DNA from: JBBKWJ01 sp037968895
Lineage (GTDB): Bacteria; Actinomycetota; Acidimicrobiia; Acidimicrobiales; SZUA-35
DNA length: 6,926 nt
Reading direction: 5' to 3'
Assembly (NCBI GenBank): GCA_037968895.1
Contig: JBBKWJ010000178.1
Span: 1 to 6,926, forward strand
Shown: in pieces, positions 1 through 5,365 of the stretch
Layout of the letters: every line of letters starts with the position of its first letter
Numbering within the stretch: position 1 is the stretch's first letter
Translations under genes and position numbers: made by a program
Notes under the pieces: generated by a model
The model's database searches: none
What the model was told of the DNA's origin: nothing
The model's input: only the letters and a program-made list of their open reading frames with translations

Positions 1-118
1 GATCAAACGCGTGAAGCGGGTCGCGTTCGGGATCACGAACTGGACCAACAACCGCACACGATCCTTGCTCTACGCCGGCAAACCCGACTGGGCACTACTC
101 AACCCCAACCCACGCTGA
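1..118 (+). CDS. ISL3-family transposase, C-terminal end (partial)
   Basis: Reading from position 2, 38 codons lead to a TGA stop at 116-118. The residues include IKRVKRVAFG, then TNWTNNR, then LLYAGKPDW. This closely resembles the conserved tail of ISL3-family DDE transposases, which usually end in KRVAFGxxNFxxYRxRxLLYAGKP. The start and the catalytic domain lie to the left of the window, so whether the element is intact cannot be judged. The transposase is convergent with the ACP operon, whose last stop codon is about 100 bp away. Family assignment is by recalled motif and is fairly secure for so short a fragment. Confidence 0.85.
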   Translation, partial: IKRVKRVAFGITNWTNNRTRSLLYAGKPDWALLNPNPR

Positions 119-156
119 GATCCGAAGCACCGGAAAAGTCCGGTTAAGTGGATACC
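119..156. mobile_element. Possible right end of the ISL3-type insertion sequence
   Basis: Directly after the transposase stop lies a perfect 6-bp inverted repeat, ACCGGA (129-134) and TCCGGT (139-144), with a 4-base loop. It is followed by AAGTGGATACCCC (146-158). Insertion-sequence ends normally lie within tens of bases of the transposase stop, so the outer terminal repeat probably ends in the GGATACCCC stretch. The matching left end is outside the window, so the exact tip and the target duplication (commonly 8 bp for ISL3 elements) cannot be defined. The hairpin lacks a T-run, so it is not a convincing terminator. Confidence 0.35.
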
Positions 157-220
157 CCGAAGCGCACAAATCACAACGTCGATTCGTTCGCGCTCGCAGG
201 GACCAACGTAAAGTCCGAAG

Positions 221-463
221 CTACTGCGGCGGACCCGCAGCGGTGCGAGCGATATCTTGCAACGAGGTGTCGCTGCTCAGAGCGCTCCAATCCCTCTCCT
301 CGCCGATTTGGTCCTCTAGTTCGGCGGTGAGCGTGTAGACCTCGATGGAGTCGAGGCCAAGATCGGCGACGGGGCGACTCAGGTCGGTATCGCTGAACGG
401 GCGCCGGCCAAGAATCGCTGGAAGCAGCGCCTGAAGCGTGTCGAGTGCGTCCGATTCGGTCAC
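221..463 (-). CDS. Acyl carrier protein (phosphopantetheine-binding), free-standing
   Basis: An 80-residue PP-binding domain protein. The motif LGLDSIEVYTL places the phosphopantetheine serine at Ser39, in the usual DS(I/L) context at the start of helix 2. The protein should be converted to the holo form by a 4'-phosphopantetheinyl transferase encoded elsewhere, then carry an acyl group as a thioester in the cytoplasm. The open frame extends back to 571, but the GTG at 463 is the better start: it overlaps the TGA of the GNAT gene as GTGA (460-463), and it gives the standard length of a single ACP. It is last in a five-gene operon. The acyl-AMP ligase encoded divergently at 3441 is the obvious loading enzyme, and the upstream GNAT protein is a candidate acceptor enzyme; both partnerships are inferred from context. 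The ACP does not appear to be broken by the nearby insertion sequence. Confidence 0.9.
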   Translation of the reverse strand: MTESDALDTLQALLPAILGRRPFSDTDLSRPVADLGLDSIEVYTLTAELEDQIGEERDWSALSSDTSLQDIARTAAGPPQ

Positions 464-1044
464 GATGCGCTGTCTCTCGTCAGATATTTGGCTGTCGGTG
501 ATGCCTCGAACCATTTCGCACGCGTCGTGGACAAAATATGTTGTTCCCAGAGACGGCCGTCGAACGCACAATAGTCGCGCAGAATGGCCTCCGTCTCGAA
601 AAATCTCTTGAGCCCGCGTTCCATGAGTGGCAGGTTGAACTCAGGAACCTCGATGTAGATCTTTCGTAGGCTCCGCACGACGAAGGCGTAGTCCAAGAAG
701 CGAGACACCGCCTCGATCGGCCAGGCTCTCCCGCGAGCTTCGGGGTGGAGAAGGACCGCAAACTTCGCAAATCCCGCAGGACTGTCCTCGCCATAAAGAG
801 AAACCAGGCCTAGAGGCTGCCCAGCAGGTCCCCGATGCAGAACGAACTGGAGCACAGTTCCGGTCCACAGCTGTTGCTTGAAGTGCTCCGGGTCAGGCGT
901 TGACCCGCGAAGCCTCCAGCGGAAGTTGTTCGAGTCGCTCGCTGCCATCGTGTAGAGGGCCTCATAGTCACGCGGCACAACCGGTCGAAGGGACACCTGT
1001 CGCCCCGTCAGGTGGCCCTCGACTGAATGGAGTTCTTCGATCAA
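460..1044 (-). CDS. GNAT-family N-acyltransferase (RimJ/RimL-like)
   Basis: A 194-residue single-domain GNAT-like protein. Visible are the beta-1 segment VSLRPVVPRDYEALY (about 17-31), a central strand FAKFAVLLHPEARGRAW (about 92-108) whose RGRA is a loose version of the Q/RxxGxG/A pantetheine-pyrophosphate loop, and the helix IEAVSRFLDYAF. Then comes the LRKIYIEVPEFNLP strand (126-139), typical of RimJ/RimL-type enzymes, where an N/P-containing turn precedes the last helix. Family members move acyl groups from acyl-CoA, or in some branches acyl-ACP, to an amine. The adjacent ACP (GTGA overlap) and the divergent acyl-AMP ligase make acyl-ACP an attractive donor; that is inference. The start is TTG at 1044, six bases after the previous stop, with only a weak AGG ahead of it. 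A GTG at 996 would cut into beta-1 and is less likely. The acceptor is unknown. Confidence 0.78.
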   Translation of the reverse strand: MIEELHSVEGHLTGRQVSLRPVVPRDYEALYTMAASDSNNFRWRLRGSTPDPEHFKQQLWTGTVLQFVLHRGPAGQPLGLVSLYGEDSPAGFAKFAVLLHPEARGRAWPIEAVSRFLDYAFVVRSLRKIYIEVPEFNLPLMERGLKRFFETEAILRDYCAFDGRLWEQHILSTTRAKWFEASPTAKYLTRDSAS

Positions 1045-1050
1045 GACGAC

Positions 1051-1638
1051 CTAGCTTAGGTTCAGCAGATCGACATGCGCAGTGACCGCACTGTTCGCGA
1101 TCGGGAGCGTGAAGGAGCGGATCTGCTCCACGAGTTGTCCGCCGAATCCGAAAAAGACCGGGTAAAGCAGTTCGGCGACTCTGAGGTTTCCGGTCACGAC
1201 TGCAGACGACCCGATCTGCGAGAACCGCGTAGGCCCGCTGGAGTACGAGGGAAAGTATGCCGCTTCGATCGCAGACGCTGCGATCGTCACCGTTGCCAGC
1301 CGCCCGGCGATCGGATCGATGTGCGACACGGTGGGAATACCACCCTCCAGCGTGACGAAAAGGTCAACGTTCCCCGATGGACCGTCGGTGACTGAGAGTT
1401 TGACGTGTCCGACGGGAATCAGCGAGGTCACGTTCGCTTCGCTGCGACGGTCCTCAAGGTACTGTCGCAGTTCGGGGGTTGGTCGGCCATCGGCATCATT
1501 GGGCACGCCTTGGAAGGGTTGATCAAGAATCGCTTCATGGGCCTTGCCGGTACGACATCGTGTTCCAATGTTTGTGGCGGCAGCCTGATTGAGTGCGTTG
1601 AGCTGGATGACCCAGTCCGGGGAAAAGAGTTCGAACAT
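1051..1638 (-). CDS. Unrecognised 195-residue operon protein
   Basis: I do not recognise this family. It is a real gene by context: an ATG start with AAGGAAG (1643-1649) at good spacing, the upstream TAA only 10 bp away and overlapping that ribosome site, and the next gene six bases downstream. No signal peptide, lipobox or clear membrane helix is visible. There is one cysteine (residue 28). The N-terminal third is mixed and polar; residues 50-70 are charged and probably helical (ELRQYLEDRRSEA). From about 72 onward, alternating hydrophobic stretches such as HVKLSV, VDLFVTLEGG, LATVTIAAS and SAVVTGNLRV suggest a beta-rich domain. A hydrophobic, glycine-rich patch LLYPVFFGFGGQLV (157-170) lies before the end. 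It sits between a surface-type peptidase fold and the GNAT/ACP pair, so it could be a substrate or partner of the acylation enzymes. That is a guess from position only. Confidence 0.8.
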   Translation of the reverse strand: MFELFSPDWVIQLNALNQAAATNIGTRCRTGKAHEAILDQPFQGVPNDADGRPTPELRQYLEDRRSEANVTSLIPVGHVKLSVTDGPSGNVDLFVTLEGGIPTVSHIDPIAGRLATVTIAASAIEAAYFPSYSSGPTRFSQIGSSAVVTGNLRVAELLYPVFFGFGGQLVEQIRSFTLPIANSAVTAHVDLLNLS

Positions 1639-1648
1639 TTTGCTTCCT

Positions 1649-2329
1649 TTACGTCGATAGTCCGCACGTGTACCCGAGAAAGTTTTTCCAATCCTCGGGA
1701 GTTTGCGTGATGTTATGGCCAGATCCGTAAACGCTGGTCATGATTGCATCGGTACGAGCGGACATTTGTCCTGTCCAGTAGTCGTTGATGTCTTGATCGT
1801 AGTCGTAGACATCGCGTAGAGCGGCGCTGACGAATTTGTTCTGCGAGTCCGAACCGTACACGTCGCCATAGAACTCGACGGATTGTGAGTCATCCATGTG
1901 AATGTGGTTCTCATGTTGGGAGTCGTAGAGGTAACCGAGCGAGTCCTTGAAATGTTTGTGCGACATCGCTTCTACACCGGTCGCAAACTTCTTGTCGTTC
2001 GGATAGTTGTCAACCCACCAACGTTTGCCATTTGACCACTCAAGCCGCGACAAGTCGAAAGCCGTACCATAATTGTGGTTGGAAACGCAACCGTCGTTCC
2101 GATTCACGTAAGAACCCAGGTACGAGATCCGAATCGGCTCTCCGTAGGGATGGTGATAGTTGAAATCGTCGAGCCAGCCGTCGAGCCTGGTCTTAAATCC
2201 TGCGTCACAGCTGATTCCCGAGCGGCTGCCAAGATCTTCACTTGTGTATCGACTGGCGTTGTAATACAGCGGTATACCGTCGATTGTGCTGCCCTGATAT
2301 TCACTTGCTACTGCGTCTGCGCAACCCAT
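1649..2329 (-). CDS. Extensin-like / M15-type zinc peptidase-fold protein
   Basis: A 226-residue protein. The motif SNHNYGTAFDLS (residues 83-94) matches the SxHxxGxAxD signature of M15 DD-peptidases and the extensin-like C-terminal family, with His85 and Asp92 as zinc ligands. HENHIHMDD (139-147) matches the later HxDHxHxD element, giving the third ligand (His142 or His144). Between them, a W-rich segment after RLEWSNGKRWWV fits extensin-like proteins better than VanY. Known members of this fold cleave peptidoglycan peptides; the substrate here is unproven. Residues 150-226 form an extra tail beyond the zinc domain, rich in D, Y and S, with no motif I know. The ATG is preceded by GAGGAAGGA (2336-2344) and lies two bases after the stop of the Tat protein, so translation is probably coupled. 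No signal peptide is visible, and no in-frame ATG, GTG or TTG occurs just upstream (checked to about 2410). This is odd for a wall enzyme. Cysteines 3, 41, 81 and 222 could form disulfides if exported. Confidence 0.75.
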   Translation of the reverse strand: MGCADAVASEYQGSTIDGIPLYYNASRYTSEDLGSRSGISCDAGFKTRLDGWLDDFNYHHPYGEPIRISYLGSYVNRNDGCVSNHNYGTAFDLSRLEWSNGKRWWVDNYPNDKKFATGVEAMSHKHFKDSLGYLYDSQHENHIHMDDSQSVEFYGDVYGSDSQNKFVSAALRDVYDYDQDINDYWTGQMSARTDAIMTSVYGSGHNITQTPEDWKNFLGYTCGLST

Positions 2330-2331
2330 AG

Positions 2332-3234
2332 TCAGTCCTTCCTCGGCTTCACAACGACGGGTGCCCGTAGTTGCCTTAATACAACAATACGATTGGGTTC
2401 GTATTGAGCGGCGGCTCGCGCGATGTCAATGTTCGCGACCTCTCGGTATGCGCCGCCAGCGTTCCGGATCGAGGTCCGGCGAGACGCGCGATCGGTACCG
2501 ATGCGCACAACTCCTTCCGAACTCGCGATCGTGTAGTTGGTGATCTGCTCGGACTCGACAGGCGTTACCGACCATCCACCGCCGATTTCGCGTACGAGAG
2601 ACAGTGACCTGTTGTCGTAGTAGGCGGTTGTCATGAAACGGCCTGCGTCGTTGGCCAACGAGGACAACGTAATATGGCGTGCATTTGCGAGTGGCACTGG
2701 CTCACTTGTGAAGTTGACGCCGTCCTGAGAAACCACCGATGCCCATCCGGTGCGCATTTCGCCAGGTTGACGACTGAGACCAACGATGCACAGTGTCGCT
2801 CCGTCGGATGCAACACCTTGCGGCACGAAGGTCGGAGCGGATTCTCCAAGCGACGAATCCGCTGTCCACGTCGAGAGATCACTTGAACGAAAGAGGACTG
2901 CAGCGCCATTCGCGTCGAGGGCAACTACAACGGTCTGCCCGGCAAACGTTTCAACGCCTGCTACTCCTGTAATTGTTGCGGCGGGGCCGATCGCATCGAG
3001 TTCCTCGAACTGCTTCTTTGTGAGGTGGCGCCAAGGACTCAGGTTCCCCGCTTCATCAACCCCAACCGCAACGAGCGTTCCATCCGCAGCCGGTCCGATT
3101 GATGAGGGCCCCAAGTACCGTGGATAGTTGCGCTGTGGTGCGGCTCTCGCAGGCAGACCAGGGGGTCCGGAAATCGCGATCGCCGTAACCACCGGAATGG
3201 TGGTGGCAAGCAATCGCCGTCGAGTAATTGGCAT
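2332..3234 (-). CDS. Tat-exported protein, possible partial beta-propeller
   Basis: A 300-residue exported protein. Residues 1-31 are a twin-arginine signal: ITRRRLLA, then a hydrophobic stretch, then the cleavage site PARA before AP at about 31/32. The mature part contains recurring strand-turn units, for example TLVAVGVDEAGNLSPW, VVVALDANGAAVLFRSSDLSTW (spread over 53-123) and a later SQDGVNF. These resemble Asp-box or propeller blades (SxDxGxxW/F) in degenerate form. No catalytic signature is visible, so a binding or scaffolding role is as likely as an enzyme. The start at 3234 is chosen because GGAGG (3243-3247) sits eight bases ahead and it places the arginines near the N-terminus. The ATG at 3282 lacks a ribosome site. 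It is the first gene of the operon and lies two bases from the peptidase-fold gene. Tat export implies folding, possibly with a partner, before transport. Confidence 0.72.
   Translation of the reverse strand: MPITRRRLLATTIPVVTAIAISGPPGLPARAAPQRNYPRYLGPSSIGPAADGTLVAVGVDEAGNLSPWRHLTKKQFEELDAIGPAATITGVAGVETFAGQTVVVALDANGAAVLFRSSDLSTWTADSSLGESAPTFVPQGVASDGATLCIVGLSRQPGEMRTGWASVVSQDGVNFTSEPVPLANARHITLSSLANDAGRFMTTAYYDNRSLSLVREIGGGWSVTPVESEQITNYTIASSEGVVRIGTDRASRRTSIRNAGGAYREVANIDIARAAAQYEPNRIVVLRQLRAPVVVKPRKD
2336..2344 (-). promoter_or_regulatory. Strong ribosome binding site for the peptidase-fold gene
   Basis: GAGGAAGGA on the minus strand lies inside the last codons of the Tat protein gene, with its AAGGA six bases before the ATG at 2329. 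Stop and start are only two bases apart. This supports the 2329 start and translational coupling, and argues against a longer form carrying a signal peptide. Confidence 0.7.
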
Positions 3235-3242
3235 GGCTGAAT

Positions 3243-3247
3243 CCTCC
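3243..3247 (-). promoter_or_regulatory. Ribosome binding site that sets the Tat protein start
   Basis: GGAGG on the minus strand, eight bases ahead of the ATG at 3234. It decides between this start and the upstream ATG at 3282, which has no such site and would add 16 residues before the twin-arginine signal. Confidence 0.75.
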
Positions 3248-3296
3248 GTAGATTTTCGCGGTGCCCATCGATTAATCCTCATCGCCGCTAATGCAC

Positions 3297-3323
3297 AGAA
3301 TCACAGGAGCCACCCTTTGTCAA
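3297..3323 (-). promoter_or_regulatory. Candidate promoter of the leftward five-gene operon
   Basis: On the minus strand a perfect TTGACA (3318-3323) lies about 85 bases upstream of the Tat protein start. The -10 is less clear. GATTCT (3297-3302) follows at a short 15-base spacing, preceded by TGT like an extended -10 element; TTCTGT is 17 bases away but a poor hexamer. The -35 is convincing, the -10 is not. The position, inside the divergent gap and ahead of the first gene, is right. Confidence 0.4.
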
Positions 3324-3360
3324 ACGAGATCCCTGCCATGGAGTCGAAAGGCGCTGATTT

Positions 3361-3401
3361 CCCTCCTTTGAGGTAGAATTTCGTAGTACCTCTTTCGAGG
3401 G
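3361..3401. promoter_or_regulatory. Paired palindromic operator, two CCTC-N4-GAGG sites
   Basis: Two copies of the 12-bp palindrome CCTC-N4-GAGG lie at 3362-3373 (spacer CTTT) and 3389-3400 (spacer TTTC), 27 bp from start to start. Together they also form a larger dyad, CCCTC-N4-GAGGTA (3361-3375) facing TACCTC-N4-GAGGG (3387-3401). The candidate -10 of the acyl-AMP ligase gene lies exactly between them. This is the layout expected for a dimeric repressor covering a promoter. No regulator gene is present in the window, and I do not recognise the motif as the site of a known regulator. As RNA the same dyad could form a hairpin in the leader, but it has no U-tract. Confidence 0.6.
3374..3379 (+). 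promoter_or_regulatory. Candidate -10 box (TAGAAT) for the acyl-AMP ligase gene
   Basis: TAGAAT differs from the consensus TATAAT at one position and lies between the two palindromes. Transcription would begin near 3386, giving a leader of about 55 bases. No good -35 is visible at 16-18 bases upstream (around 3350-3357), so activator dependence or a weak promoter is possible. Confidence 0.5.
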
Positions 3402-3440
3402 ATTGCGCACCATCGGGCGAGCGTGTAAACAGGGACGATC

Positions 3441-5156
3441 GTGAGAGACGCAGGAGTATCTTCACTCGCTGAGATGCTTGGATCACAGGCGGATCGTGGC
3501 GTACTCCGTCTCGTTGGCAATGCCGCTGGTGGTCGGGAGCTGCTTGCCTGGAGGCAGGTGCATGGAGAATCGCTCCGGTTCGCAGGTGCCCTCCAGCAGC
3601 TGGGAGCCATTCCGGGCGAACGCGTTGCGGTGCTCGGTCAGGCGTCAGCCGACTTCGTCATTGCGGTGAGAGGCATCTGGGCGGCTGGCTTGACGCTGAC
3701 GGTCTTGCCGACAGCAACTGTGTGGCAGGACCAGCCCACCTACGTAGCCGCAGTTCAGAAGCTTCTGGAACTGCTACAGCCCCACTGGATCATCTGCGAT
3801 CCCGAACACGAGGAACTCGCAACTGAGATCTCTCCGAATCGCGCTCGGGTACACACCTTCGCATGTCTGACGACGCCGCTGCGTCGACCACGATCAAGTG
3901 ATCACTTTGAAGATCCAGGGCCAGATCGGCACCGAGTCGCACTCCTGCAATTCACCAGCGGATCCATAGGCCAGCCAAAAGGAGTGATGGTCTCAGAAGG
4001 TGCACTCATCGCCAACACCTCCGCCTGCTACACGGCGGGTGGGTGCGAGGAGGGCGATACGATGTTGTCCTGGCTGCCTCTCCATCATGACATGGGTCTT
4101 GTCGGCTACCTCGCGCTCCCTATGTTCGGCGGACTGAATCTCGTACAAGCCACACCTCGAGACTTCCTGCTCCGACCCAAGAACTGGATGCAGTGGGTCT
4201 CGGACTACCGTTGCACGTCGACCGCGGGCCCCAATTTCGCCTGGGCGCTCGCCGCACGCGGACTTCGAAGACAGCAGGACCTAGACCTGAGCTCTCTCCA
4301 GATGGCGCTCTTCGGTGCAGAACTTGTTAACCCCCAAACCGTCCGTGAGTTTGTCGCTGCCGCGGCCAAACACGGATTGGATCGACGCGCAATATTTCCG
4401 GCGTACGGAATGGCTGAGGTTGGAATCGGAGCAACGTTCCCGCCGCTGATGAGGGGACTAATACTCGATTCTATCGATCGCATCCAGCTACAAGAGCATG
4501 GCCGAGCGGTTCCAGTAGATGCGAAAACGGGATCCCCCGACTCGGATGCGGTCGAGATGGTACTCGTCGGTTCGCCGCTTCCCGGTCTGCAGTCGCGGGT
4601 CGCCAAACCTGGGACGACGAACCCACTTCCGGAGCGGTATGTCGGAGAACTCCTGATTCGCGGAACATCAGTCGCGGCCGGCTACTTCAACGCAGCGGAC
4701 ACGACGAGCGACGCCTTCTTGAATGGTTGGTTTAGGACAGGTGACCTCGCATACTGCGTGGGGACCGAAATCGTCATTTGCGGCCGAATCGACGACTTGA
4801 TAATCGTTGGAGGACGCAATCTCTCTCCTTACGACATCGAACGCGCAGTCGAGGAACTACCTCAGATCCGGACGGGCACAGTAGCAGCTGTCGGAGTGAC
4901 AACCGCGACCGGCATAAAGCCCTCCCTGGTCGTGAATCGGCGCTTCTGCGACGCTTCACTTCATGACTCCATCCGATCGTGCGTCATTCGACAAGTCGGT
5001 GTTCCACCGCACGAGATTTATTTCACCGACCGCCCGCTCCCGCGCACAACCAGCGGCAAATTGCGCCGCTCGGCATGTCGAGCGCTGATCCCCCAGGACC
5101 CATCGACGCCTGCCTGTTCGAGACCGGCGCCAGTGGCGAACGCTGGCGCGAGGTGA
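3441..5156 (+). CDS. Fatty-acyl-AMP ligase-like enzyme (FAAL / acyl-ACP synthetase)
   Basis: A 571-residue member of the acyl-adenylating (ANL) superfamily. In order: the P-loop motif LLQFTSGSIGQPKGV (168-182); the FAAL-type WLPLHHDMGLVGYL (211-224); the FLLRPKNWMQWVSDYR segment (242-257) with TAGPNFAWAL just after; FGAELV (291-296); AYGMAE (321-326); RTGDLAY (432-438, Asp434 binding the ribose); the hinge region CGRIDDLIIVGGRNLSPYDIE (447-467); and TTSGKLRR (536-543) with catalytic Lys540. HHDMGL and the RP..W..WxxxYR block are typical of FAALs, which activate a fatty acid with ATP and pass it to the phosphopantetheine of an ACP rather than to CoA. One departure is Ile176 where TSGSTG has Thr. 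The last 20 residues or so are proline-rich and probably disordered. The start is GTG at 3441 with AGGGA (3431-3435) five bases ahead. It is transcribed divergently from the ACP operon. The acyl chain is unknown. Confidence 0.88.
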   Translation: MRDAGVSSLAEMLGSQADRGVLRLVGNAAGGRELLAWRQVHGESLRFAGALQQLGAIPGERVAVLGQASADFVIAVRGIWAAGLTLTVLPTATVWQDQPTYVAAVQKLLELLQPHWIICDPEHEELATEISPNRARVHTFACLTTPLRRPRSSDHFEDPGPDRHRVALLQFTSGSIGQPKGVMVSEGALIANTSACYTAGGCEEGDTMLSWLPLHHDMGLVGYLALPMFGGLNLVQATPRDFLLRPKNWMQWVSDYRCTSTAGPNFAWALAARGLRRQQDLDLSSLQMALFGAELVNPQTVREFVAAAAKHGLDRRAIFPAYGMAEVGIGATFPPLMRGLILDSIDRIQLQEHGRAVPVDAKTGSPDSDAVEMVLVGSPLPGLQSRVAKPGTTNPLPERYVGELLIRGTSVAAGYFNAADTTSDAFLNGWFRTGDLAYCVGTEIVICGRIDDLIIVGGRNLSPYDIERAVEELPQIRTGTVAAVGVTTATGIKPSLVVNRRFCDASLHDSIRSCVIRQVGVPPHEIYFTDRPLPRTTSGKLRRSACRALIPQDPSTPACSRPAPVANAGAR

Positions 5157-5365
5157 CCGGTTCAACCGTGCTAAGCCTCCACGGACCTCACGCACTATGC
5201 GGTCGGTACGCACGATCGACTCTTCAAAGCTGCCCCGCACCGCCCACCTGGCCATCTCCGCGCGATCATTCCGGCCCTCAGCAGCAGAGTCGGAGATCGA
5301 ATCGGGTGCAGCTGTGTCGATCGATTGATCAGGCAGAACAGGCGATGTTTGAAGTGAGGTTCTGA
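5157..5365 (+). other. Intergenic gap between ligase and lipoprotein genes
   Basis: A 209-bp gap with no convincing gene. I see no terminator with a T-run; the small CGGT-TCA-ACCG hairpin just after the ligase stop is too weak. GAGG (5356-5359) is the ribosome site of the lipoprotein gene. A promoter for the lipoprotein pair is expected here, but no clear hexamers stand out. Confidence 0.5.

Noticed and set aside
129..144. Hairpin after the transposase as a rho-independent terminator
   Set aside because: The 6-bp stem has no following T-run, and it is as easily explained as part of the insertion-sequence end.
464..571. Longer ACP reading frame starting at 571 (or an ATG at 514)
   Set aside because: It would overlap the GNAT gene by 55-112 bases and add sequence with no ACP character. 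The GTG at 463 gives a GTGA overlap and standard ACP length.
3235..3282. Upstream ATG at 3282 for the Tat protein
   Set aside because: No ribosome site precedes it, and it would push the twin-arginine motif some 20 residues in. The ATG at 3234 has GGAGG at eight bases.
4979..5365. Rightward 128-codon frame ending just before the lipoprotein ATG
   Set aside because: It begins inside the ligase gene in another frame, is Arg/Ser/Pro-rich with no recognisable pattern, and only its last part is outside known coding sequence.
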